A stretch of 64,000 nt of DNA from DASRSS01 sp963799045 (GTDB lineage: Bacteria; Actinomycetota; Actinomycetes; Mycobacteriales; Jatrophihabitantaceae). Below the pieces are notes generated by a model. That model had not been told where the DNA came from, did no database searches, and worked only from the letters and a program-made list of their open reading frames with translations. A program made the position numbers and the translations under genes. Shown here piece by piece: positions 20,925 through 28,477 of the stretch. Every line of letters begins with the position of its first letter. Within the stretch, counting starts at the first letter, position 1. The stretch covers positions 310,001 to 374,000 of the forward strand of contig CAWCVN010000005.1 of NCBI GenBank assembly GCA_963799045.1, read 5' to 3'.

Positions 20925-22027
20925 AGCTGACCGGCGTCGAGCTGCGTCGGGTCCGGATGCCGCTGCTTGCCCCGTTCCGCACCTCGTTCGGGGCGGAGTC
21001 GGTTCGGGACATCCTGCTGCTGCGGGTGGTCACCACCGACGGCGAGGGCTGGGCCGAATGCGTCGCCCTCTCCGAGCCGGCCTACTCGTCGGAGTACGTC
21101 GATGCTGCCGCCGACGTGCTCCGCCGCTTCTTCGTGCCGGCGCTCGCGAGGCTCGACCGCATCGACGCGACAGAGGTGGCACCCGCGCTCGCCGGCTTCC
21201 GCGGCCACCGCATGGCCAAGGCCGCGCTGGAGACCGGCGTCCTGGACGCCGAGCTACGTGTGCAGGGGCGCACGCTGGCGCGCGAACTCGGCGCAACCCG
21301 CAACCGGGTTCCGTGCGGCGTCTCGGTCGGGATCATGGACTCCGTCCCCGAACTGCTCGACGAGGTCGCCGGCTTCCTCGACGACGGGTACCTGCGGATC
21401 AAGCTGAAGATCGAGCCCGGCTGGGATGTCGACCCGGTCCGTGCCGTGCGCGAGCGCTTCGGCGACGCACTGCTGCTGCAGGTCGACGCGAACGCCGCTT
21501 ACACGCGCGCCGACTCCAGGCATCTGGCCAAGCTGGACGCCTTCGACCTGCTGCTGATCGAGCAGCCGCTGGACGAGGAGGACGTGCTCGGCCACGCCGA
21601 TCTCGCCAAGGCCGTTTCCACGCCGATCTGCCTGGACGAGTCGATCGTGTCGGCGCGCGCCGCCGCGGACGCGCTGCGGCTCGGCGCCTGCTCGATCATC
21701 AACATCAAGCCCGGCCGGGTCGGCGGCTACCTCGAGGCACGCAGGATCCACGACCTGTGCGTCGCGCACGACATCCCCGTCTGGTGCGGCGGGATGCTCG
21801 AAACCGGGATCGGCCGCGCCGCGAACGTCGCGCTCGCGGCGTTGCCGGGCTTCACGCTGCCGGGCGACACGTCGGCCTCGGACCGCTACTACCGCACCGA
21901 CCTCACCGAGCCGTTCGTGCTGGAGCACGGGCACCTGCCCGTGCCGACCGCACCGGGGCTGGGCGTCAGCCCGCTGCCCGACGTGCTCGCCGAGGTCACG
22001 ACGAGCACCGAATGGCTCCCCGCCTGA
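20921..22027 (+). CDS. N-succinylamino-acid racemase / N-acylamino-acid racemase (MenC-like enolase superfamily)
   Basis: 368 residues, the usual length for the NSAR/OSBS family, and by eye very close to the Amycolatopsis N-acylamino-acid racemase. It begins MKLTGVELRRVRMPLLAPFR. It has the KxK catalytic pair in RIKLKIEPGWDVDPV and metal ligands in LQVDANAAY, LLIEQPL and ICLDESI. The second catalytic lysine is in IINIKPGRVGGY, and the C-terminal cap is FTLPGDTSASDRYY. It interconverts D- and L-N-succinylamino acids; some members also have o-succinylbenzoate synthase activity. No menaquinone genes are near, and the M20 and GNAT neighbours favour the racemase role. A GGGAG site lies at 20909-20913. 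It could be translated alone or fused to the upstream protein. Confidence 0.92.
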   Translation: MKLTGVELRRVRMPLLAPFRTSFGAESVRDILLLRVVTTDGEGWAECVALSEPAYSSEYVDAAADVLRRFFVPALARLDRIDATEVAPALAGFRGHRMAKAALETGVLDAELRVQGRTLARELGATRNRVPCGVSVGIMDSVPELLDEVAGFLDDGYLRIKLKIEPGWDVDPVRAVRERFGDALLLQVDANAAYTRADSRHLAKLDAFDLLLIEQPLDEEDVLGHADLAKAVSTPICLDESIVSARAAADALRLGACSIINIKPGRVGGYLEARRIHDLCVAHDIPVWCGGMLETGIGRAANVALAALPGFTLPGDTSASDRYYRTDLTEPFVLEHGHLPVPTAPGLGVSPLPDVLAEVTTSTEWLPA

Positions 22028-22041
22028 GAGGAGATCCGACG

Positions 22042-23423
22042 ATGGACGAAGCGGGCCTGGCAGCCGAGCTGCGGGAGCGGGCCGAGCGATTGGGCGTGCC
22101 CGGCGCGGCCGTGGGCGTCTTCTACGACGGCGTGGAGAGCTACGCCTTCCACGGCGTGACCAGCATCGACAACCCGCTGCCCGTCGACGGCGCGACGCTG
22201 TTCCAGTTCGGCTCAACTGGCAAGACCTTCACCGCGACGGCGATCCTGCGCCTGGTCGAGCAGGGACTGGTCGACCTCGACGCACCGGTACGCCGCTACG
22301 TGCCGGAGCTGCGGCTCAAGGACGAGTCCGTCGCGGAGCAGGTCACCGTGCTGCAACTGCTCAACCACACCGCGGGCTGGGCCGGGGACTACGAGAACGA
22401 CACCGGCACCGGCGACGACGCGCTCGCCCGGTACGTCGCCGGCATGGCCGACATCGAGCAGATGAGCCCGCTCGGCGCCGAGGTGTCCTACAACAACGCC
22501 TCGCTGTCGCTCGCCGGGCGCGTGATCGAGAAGGTCACCGGTTCGACGTTCGAGCAGGCGATGCAGGACCTCGTGCTCGACCCGCTCGGGCTGGCCGACA
22601 CGTTCTTCTTCCCGAACGACATCATGACGCGCCGGTTCGCGGTCGGCCACGCGAACAGCGCCGACGGCCAGGTGCGGGTCCTGCGTCCGTGGGCGCTGCC
22701 GCGCAGCGGCAACCCGGCCGGCGGCATGTCAGCCACCGCGGCAGACCAGATCGCGTGGGCCCGCTTCCACCTGGCCGACGGGCGGGCCGCGGACGGCACG
22801 CAGCTGCTGTCCGCCGACCTCGTGCGCTCGATGCGGGCACCGACGGTGCCGACGCCCGGCAACGCGCTGGGCGACGCGATCGGCATCTCGTGGATGCTGC
22901 GCACGCGTCGGTGACACCCTGCTCGTCTCGCACGGCGGAACGACCATCGGGCAGCACTCGGCGTTCACGATGGTTCCCGACCGCAGGTTCGCGGTGACCG
23001 TGCTGACCAACTGCGGGCCGAGCGGCGAGCAGCTGAACACGGAGCTGGTCGACTGGGCGCTGTCGGCCTACCTCGGCGTCGTCGAGCCGGAGCCGGTGTT
23101 CGTGGACGCCGGGGACGAGCTGCTCGCCTCCTACGCGGGCCACTACGACGACTCGGTCGCGATGTGGGTCGATATCACCGGCCGCGCGCGGACGGCTGCT
23201 CAGCAAGATCACGGTCCGGCCCGAACTGCTCGCCGAGGTAGGCGATGTCGACCGGTTCGACGAGCCGATCGTGCTCGGCCTGCTCGACGGCGACGGGGAT
23301 CGCTACATGGTCGCCGAGGGCCCGATGAAGGGGATGCGCGGCTTCTTCCTGCGGGACGCGAACGGAGCGGTCGGCGCGGTGAACCTGGGCGGGCGGCGAT
23401 TCGTGCGAAGTGCGCCGAACTGA
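22042..23423 (+). CDS. serine hydrolase, beta-lactamase class C fold, frameshifted near the C terminus
   Basis: Third PBP-fold hydrolase of the island. The ATG at 22042 is preceded by GAGAGGAGATCC. SxxK is in FGSTGKTFTATA, the tyrosine motif is YNN in VSYNNASLSLAG, and the third motif is HGG in LLVSHGGTTIGQH. Single extra bases near 22905 and 23190 break the frame. The repaired tail LLSKITVRPELLAEV ... GRRFVRSAPN ends at 23423. About 459 residues. It follows the racemase by 14 bases and ends the plus-strand operon that began at 11344. Peptide or amide hydrolysis yielding D-amino acids is the suggested role; the substrate is not visible from sequence. Confidence 0.82.
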
Positions 23424-23522
23424 CCGTTTCCCGAGCCGCGGTACTTGTCCGCGGGAACCAGGCGGCACCCTGATCTGGTGCTCGCCGACGAACTAGGCTG
23501 GCCCTTTCGCCCCTAGCTTCGG

Positions 23523-25207
23523 ATGGTGCTCGTCTCCGTGAAGATGCGACCTCGGGCCAGCCTCGGCCGGGTCCTCGACGACCTGGGCGCGACGCTGCTC
23601 GATCTCGTCCACGGCGACCTCGTCCGCGGCGAGCCCGACCGAGCCGACGACATCGGCGGCATCGTCATCTACGACCCGGTCGACGAGCCGGTGCTCCCGG
23701 AGCACGCGCTGGTTCTCGGCGTCGGGCTCAGCGACCCGGACGACATCGCGGGCCTGCTCGGCAAGTTGGGTGAGCACGGTGCGGTCGGCCTCGTCCTGCG
23801 CGCCCCCGTCCCCGCGGACGAATCGATCCGGCGCGCCGCCGAGGCGGCCGGAATCGCGGTGCTCGGCCTGACCCGCGGCGCGTCGTGGGCGCAGCTGGCC
23901 GCGCTGTTGCGCTCGCTGCTCGCCGAGGGCGACATCGGCGAGACCGAGCCGGAGACACTCGGCGGCATCCCCTCCGGCGACCTGTTCGCGCTGGCCAACG
24001 CGGTGGCCGCCCTGCTCGACGCGCCGGTCACCATCGAGGACCGCAGCTCCCGGGTGCTCGCGTTCTCCGGCCGCCAGGACGAGGCGGACCCGTCCCGGGT
24101 CGAGACGATCCTCGGCAGGCAGGTGCCCGAGCGGTACTCGCGCATGCTCACCGAGCAGGGCGTGTTCCGCGAGCTCTACCGCAGCGACCGGCCGGTGTTC
24201 GTTTCGCCCGCCCAGCACGACCCCGCCGAGTTCGCCCTGCCCCGGGTCGCGGTCGCGGTCCGTGCCGGCGACGAGGTGCTCGGCTCGATCTGGGCCGCCG
24301 TCCGCGAGCCGCTCAGCGAGGAGCGCAGCGACGCGCTGTGCGACGCGGCGAAGCTGGTGGCGCTGCACATGCTGCGGATCCGCGCCGGCGCGGACGTCGA
24401 GCGCCGGCTGCGGGCCGACCTGCTCGGGACGGCACTCGAAGGCGGGCCGGGCGCACGCGAGGCGTTGAATCGGCTGGGGCTGGCCGAGCAGCCCGTGGTC
24501 GTGCTTGCCCTGGCCGTCGTCGACACCGACCCGGAACAGACCATCGCCTCCGACGCGGTGCGTACCGCGGAGCGGCAACGCATCGCCGACGCGTTCGCCA
24601 TGCACCTGAGCGCGGTGCACCCACGGTGTGCCGCGGCGCTGGTGGGCGACGTGGCGTACGGCCTGCTGCCGGTCCCACGCCAGGGCGAGGACGCCGAGGA
24701 CCGGGCCGCGCGAATCGCCGATCGACTTCCTCGAGCGCATCGGTGACCGCATTCGCGCAGTCGTCGGCACCGGACCGGTCGCGACGGACGTCGCCGGGCT
24801 CGCGCACGCGCGTGCGTGCGCCGACCGGGTGCTGCGGGTGCTGCGCGAGTCGGCGCAGCCACAAGCGGGTCGCCCGGCTGTCGGACGTCCACGTCGAGGC
24901 GCTGATGCATCGAGCTGCGCGACCTGACGGCGGCGCGCGGCGACAAGCCGACCGGCGCGGTGGCCCGGCTGATCGGCCTACGACGCTGGAGCACAACACG
25001 AACCTGGTCGACACCCTGCGCGCCTGGCTGGACGCATTCGGCGACGTCATTGCCGCCGCGAAGGCGCTGTACGTGCACCCGAACACGTTCCGGTACCGGC
25101 TCCGCCGGCTGTCCGAAGTGGGCGGCATCGACCTGGGCGACGCGGAGGCTCGCTTCGTCGCGATGGTGCAGCTGCGCATCGTCGCGCCGGCGACCAAGCA
25201 CGCCTGA
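23523..25207 (+). CDS. PucR-family transcriptional regulator, frameshifted in the C-terminal third
   Basis: Regulator of the CdaR/PucR type. It has an N-terminal ligand domain (ALVLGVGLSDPDDIAGLLGK), a GAF-like middle region (AVAALLDAPVTIEDRSSRVL) and a C-terminal helix-turn-helix ALYVHPNTFRYRLRRLSEV. Single extra bases near 24729, 24860 and 24908 and another near 24970 interrupt the region before the HTH. About 558 residues when repaired. PucR-family proteins often control amino-acid, purine or urea utilisation. Its place directly behind the island makes it the obvious candidate regulator of the D-amino-acid/peptide genes, probably responding to an amino-acid derivative (inference). Confidence 0.82.
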
Positions 25208-25232
25208 CCCGCGGCCCGTTCGCCGCGGTCAG
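25204..25232. terminator. bidirectional terminator hairpin between the pucR-like gene and the Hdr operon
   Basis: CTGACC-C-GCGGC (25204-25215) pairs with GCCGCGGTCAG (25222-25232): eleven base pairs with one bulged C and a six-base loop. It includes the TGA stop codons of the convergent genes ending at 25207 and 25229. Confidence 0.75.
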
Positions 25233-26407
25233 TCGGCCCGTGCCGAGGCACCCCTGGCCAGCGCGTGGAAGAACAGAGCGACCGGCCGGTACATCACGTG
25301 CGCGAACTTGGTGAACGGCAGCAGGATGATCAGCTCCATTGCCACGGCCACGTGGAACAGGAACACCCAGTAGCCCCAGGGTGGCGTCGGCGGCACGTAG
25401 AGGGCCACCTCGATGAGGAACCCGGACGCGCCGGTGATCCACAGCAGGGTGAGCAGCAGCCAGTCCGACGCGGTGGAGCGGGCTGCGGCCCGGTTCACGC
25501 GGCGAACCCGGTTGACGGCGAACAGCGTCACGCCGTAGAGCATCGCGATGCCGGCCACCGTGCCGATCAGGCGCGAGGGGTACCAGATCGGGATGGCGGT
25601 GCCGGTCTTCTTGACCCCCACCAGCGCCAGACCGTAGTCGAGGATGGTCGCGGTGAGCAGGCCGAGGAAGCCCCACACCGTCATCGCGTGGAGGAACCAG
25701 CGACGGCGGTAGAACGGCTCGGGCGGGGCACCGTCTTCGTTGCAGTCGTCGCGGTAGCGGCGCTGGCCGATCGACTCGATTGCCACGGTGTCCCAGGCCG
25801 CTGCGACCGTGCGGCGCCACGCCGTCCGGTCGCCGAACAGGCCGTGCACGGTGACGCCCTCCGCGCGTGCCGTCCGTCGGGCCATTCGTACCAGGCCGAC
25901 CACGCCGGCAACGGCCAGCAGCACCATCACCGCCACGCCGGTCCAGTGGACCATCGGCTCGGGAATGAACGTGAACAGGTCGAGCCGAGCCGACTCCTGC
26001 GGGCCGTGCGCGGTGTACATGAACACCGCGAAGAACGCGGCCACGGCCGTCGCGATCAGCGACCCGAGGACCGGCCTGGTGTAGAGGATGCGGGCCAGGC
26101 CGGTAGGGTCGTAGCTCGCGATCGCGTACTTGCGGGCGCTGGCCATGAACTCGCCCGGATCCGCCTCGGTGGGGCAGCTGTCCGAGCACAGGCCGCAGTG
26201 GTAGCACGTCCACAGCTCCTTGCTCGACAACAGCTCGTCTTTGAGCCCTACCTGCGCGTAGCGGATGATCCGCCGCGGGAAGGTGCCGTCGTTGTCGGTG
26301 AGCGGGCAGGTCGCCGTGCAGGTGCCGCAGCTGAAGCACGCGGTGACGTCGGCGGCGCCGAAACGCTGCAGGTCGTCGAACAGGTCGATGTCGACGGTGC
26401 TGGTCAT
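25229..26407 (-). CDS. QmoC-like membrane subunit: HdrC ferredoxin domain fused to a cytochrome b-type domain
   Basis: 392 residues. The N-terminal 100 residues carry two [4Fe-4S] motifs of HdrC type, CFSCGTCTATCP and CYHCGLCSDSCP. The rest is a five-helix HdrE/NarI-like membrane domain with candidate haem histidines in EPMVHWTGVAVMV, RRWFLHAMTVWGF and WVFLFHVAVAMELI. This is the domain order of QmoC, which links a cytoplasmic HdrA-type flavoprotein complex to the quinone pool. ATG 26407 is chosen because the upstream in-frame extension lies in the intercistronic palindrome. It is the last gene of the operon, so electrons from the upstream flavoproteins probably pass to or from menaquinone here. 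Confidence 0.88.
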   Translation of the reverse strand: MTSTVDIDLFDDLQRFGAADVTACFSCGTCTATCPLTDNDGTFPRRIIRYAQVGLKDELLSSKELWTCYHCGLCSDSCPTEADPGEFMASARKYAIASYDPTGLARILYTRPVLGSLIATAVAAFFAVFMYTAHGPQESARLDLFTFIPEPMVHWTGVAVMVLLAVAGVVGLVRMARRTARAEGVTVHGLFGDRTAWRRTVAAAWDTVAIESIGQRRYRDDCNEDGAPPEPFYRRRWFLHAMTVWGFLGLLTATILDYGLALVGVKKTGTAIPIWYPSRLIGTVAGIAMLYGVTLFAVNRVRRVNRAAARSTASDWLLLTLLWITGASGFLIEVALYVPPTPPWGYWVFLFHVAVAMELIILLPFTKFAHVMYRPVALFFHALARGASARAD

Positions 26408-26414
26408 GCGGGGC

Positions 26415-26459
26415 CCCCGCGAAATCGTGGAGCGTTCTTTGCGGAGCGATTTCGTGGGG
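26415..26459 (-). repeat. 45-base imperfect palindrome between the 81-residue gene and the qmoC-like gene
   Basis: Arms CCCCGCGAAATCG (26415-26427) and CGATTTCGTGGGG (26447-26459) match at 12 of 13 positions around a 19-base loop. The loop has its own near-repeat GTGGAGCG/GCGGAGCG. It fills the 55-base gap between two genes of one operon. A processing site, mRNA stabiliser or partial attenuator are possibilities. Confidence 0.6.
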
Positions 26460-26462
26460 TGA

Positions 26463-26708
26463 TCATCGCCGACCTCCCTTGGCCGCGTAGTGGTAGAAGC
26501 CGTCGTCGTCGGCGTCGCCGACCTCGACAAGATGCCCGTACCGGCGCATCCCCATGACCCAGTACACGACCTCCGGCGCCGGGCGGCCGATCCGCTCGGC
26601 GATCTCCGGAACGGTCAGCGCTTGCTCACCCACGGCCTGCAGGATGTTGCGGTGCATGAGCGGTTCCTCGCGGATGACCTCACGAGGGTCCCTGAGCTCG
26701 GCGGTCAT
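26463..26708 (-). CDS. 81-residue winged-helix-like small protein
   Basis: A short protein between the HdrA and QmoC-like genes. Residues 18-64 (MHRNILQAVGEQALTVPEIA and the following IGRPAPEVVYWVMGMRRYG) look like a winged-helix DNA-binding or protein-interaction fold: helix, helix with an ALTVPEIAERIG turn, recognition helix, and a beta wing ending FYHYAAKG. It has no cysteines and no membrane segment. Its stop and start overlap or abut the flanking operon genes, so it is cotranslated with the redox subunits. It may be a small assembly or regulatory subunit; no family name recognised. Confidence 0.75.
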   Translation of the reverse strand: MTAELRDPREVIREEPLMHRNILQAVGEQALTVPEIAERIGRPAPEVVYWVMGMRRYGHLVEVGDADDDGFYHYAAKGGRR

Positions 26709-28477
26709 GGGACCAGCACCTCCCCCAGGCTGTCGATGGCCGCGATCATCTGCGCGTCGGTGTGCCCGAGCAGGTCGATCGCGTCAGCCGGGCAGAGCGG
26801 AACGCACCCGCCGCAGCCCTTGCAGGTCGCCGCGCTGATGTCGGCGATCTGGTTGCCGTCGCACTGGATCATGCTGATCGCCTCGTACGGGCAGGTGGCG
26901 ATGCACTCCGAACACCCCGTGCAGGTCTGCGAGTGGACCACCGCAACCAGCGGGTCGAGTTCGGCGATGCCCTTCTTGAGGATGCCGCCGCTCTGCGTCA
27001 CCGCGGCCAGTCCGGATGCGACGCTCTCCGAGGCGGTCTTGGGGCCCTGGCAGCTGCCGGCGATCATCACACCGTCGACGACGGTCTCGACCGGGCGCAG
27101 CTTCGGGTGGATCTCGTTGTAGAAGCCGTCCGGCCCCACCGGGACCTTGAGCACGCTGGTCAGCTCCGGGTTGGCGCGCGGGACCATGCCGGTCACGAGC
27201 ACGACCAGGTCGACCGGGAGCGCGATCTGCTTGTCGCTGGTCGACGGGTCCAGGACGGTCACCGCCAGCCGGCCGTCGTCGGAGCGCTCGACGGCCGGCG
27301 GCGTGTCGTCCGGGAAGCGCATGTAGACCGAGCCGCGCTCGCGGGACTCGCTGTACAGGAGCTCGAACTTTCCGTAGGTGCGGATGCCGCGGTGCAGGTG
27401 GTACTGCTTGACCGTCGGGTCGAGCTCGGCGACCTTCAGCGACGCGTGCACGGTGGCCGTGCAGCAGAACTTCGAGCAGTACGCGTTTCCGTCCGGTTGC
27501 CGGTTGCCCACGCAGTACACGTACGCGATCGAGCGCACCGGGCGGTTGTCGACGCGCAGCTCGCCGCCCATCGCCTCGTCGACGAGGGTCGAGAAGTCGG
27601 CCAGGGTCAGCACGCCGTCGATGCCGTAGCCGAACTCACCGGCTGCGGGCTCGTAGGTGTCGACGCCGGTCGCGACGATGAAGGTGCCCACCTGGAGGCT
27701 CAGCGTCTGTTGTGTCCCGGCAGCGTCGCGCACCCGCACTTCGGCTGTGTAGTTGCCGAAGCTGCCGCTCTTGCCGACGAGCTCCGCGCCGGTGAACACG
27801 GTGATCGCCGGGCGCTTGGCGACCTCCGCGGTCAGTTCGGCGATCTGGTCGTCGCCGCGTCGGTCGTTCGGGAACATCGGGCCGAGGCGCGCCAGCCAAC
27901 CGCCGAGCTCACGCTCTCGTTCCACGAGGTACACGTGCAGGCCGATGTCGGCCAGCCCGATCGCCGCGCGCAGCCCCGCAACCCCCCCACCGATCACCAT
28001 GGTGGCCGGCGTGGTCTCGACCTCGAGCGGCTTCAGCGGAATGGACAGCCGGGTCTGCGCGATCCCCGCCTTGACCAGGTCGATGGCCTTGGTGGTCGCG
28101 CCGTCGGGATTGTCGGTGTGCGCCCACGAGCACTGCTCCCGGACGTTGACCTGGGTGTAGGCGTACGGGTTCAGCCCGGCCCGCTTGGCAACGCCCCGGA
28201 AGGTGATCTGGTGCAGCTTCGGCGAGCAGGACGCCACGACGAGGCCGTCGAGCTGCTGCTCCTGGATTGCCGCGACCATCTCCTTCTGCGTGCCGTCCGC
28301 GCAGGCGAACAGCTTGGTCTCGGCCACGACCACGTCGACGTCGTCACCGACCGCGGCGCGGACCTGCTCGACGTCGACGTAGTCGGAGATGTTCCCGCCG
28401 CAGTGGCAGATGTAGACGCCGATGCGGCGCTTCTCGGTCGACTCGGGTTCGCGTGGCTCGTTCACCGGGGTGTTCAT
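26705..28477 (-). CDS. HdrA-like FAD iron-sulfur oxidoreductase subunit (QmoA/HdrA family)
   Basis: 590-residue flavoprotein of the heterodisulfide reductase A family. The N terminus has IGVYICHCGGNISDYVDVEQ, a typical HdrA opening. Then come CSPKLHQITFRGVA, QVNVREQCSWAH and the FAD-binding dinucleotide fold TMVIGGGVAGLRAAIGLADI. The Cys-rich block YCSKFCCTATVHASLKVAEL follows. Two C-terminal [4Fe-4S] ferredoxin motifs, CTGCSECIATCP and CKGCGGCVPLCP, complete it. Its ATG at 28477 overlaps the TGA of the upstream gene. In known systems HdrA is the central electron-transfer or bifurcating subunit. Its partners here are the HdrA/GltD chimera, MvhD and the QmoC-like protein; no HdrB is present. 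Confidence 0.9.
   Translation of the reverse strand: MNTPVNEPREPESTEKRRIGVYICHCGGNISDYVDVEQVRAAVGDDVDVVVAETKLFACADGTQKEMVAAIQEQQLDGLVVASCSPKLHQITFRGVAKRAGLNPYAYTQVNVREQCSWAHTDNPDGATTKAIDLVKAGIAQTRLSIPLKPLEVETTPATMVIGGGVAGLRAAIGLADIGLHVYLVERERELGGWLARLGPMFPNDRRGDDQIAELTAEVAKRPAITVFTGAELVGKSGSFGNYTAEVRVRDAAGTQQTLSLQVGTFIVATGVDTYEPAAGEFGYGIDGVLTLADFSTLVDEAMGGELRVDNRPVRSIAYVYCVGNRQPDGNAYCSKFCCTATVHASLKVAELDPTVKQYHLHRGIRTYGKFELLYSESRERGSVYMRFPDDTPPAVERSDDGRLAVTVLDPSTSDKQIALPVDLVVLVTGMVPRANPELTSVLKVPVGPDGFYNEIHPKLRPVETVVDGVMIAGSCQGPKTASESVASGLAAVTQSGGILKKGIAELDPLVAVVHSQTCTGCSECIATCPYEAISMIQCDGNQIADISAATCKGCGGCVPLCPADAIDLLGHTDAQMIAAIDSLGEVLVP

Noticed and set aside
20921..22027. o-Succinylbenzoate synthase (MenC) for menaquinone
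   Set aside because: No other men genes are adjacent and the M20/GNAT partners fit the succinylamino-acid racemase role; a dual activity cannot be excluded.
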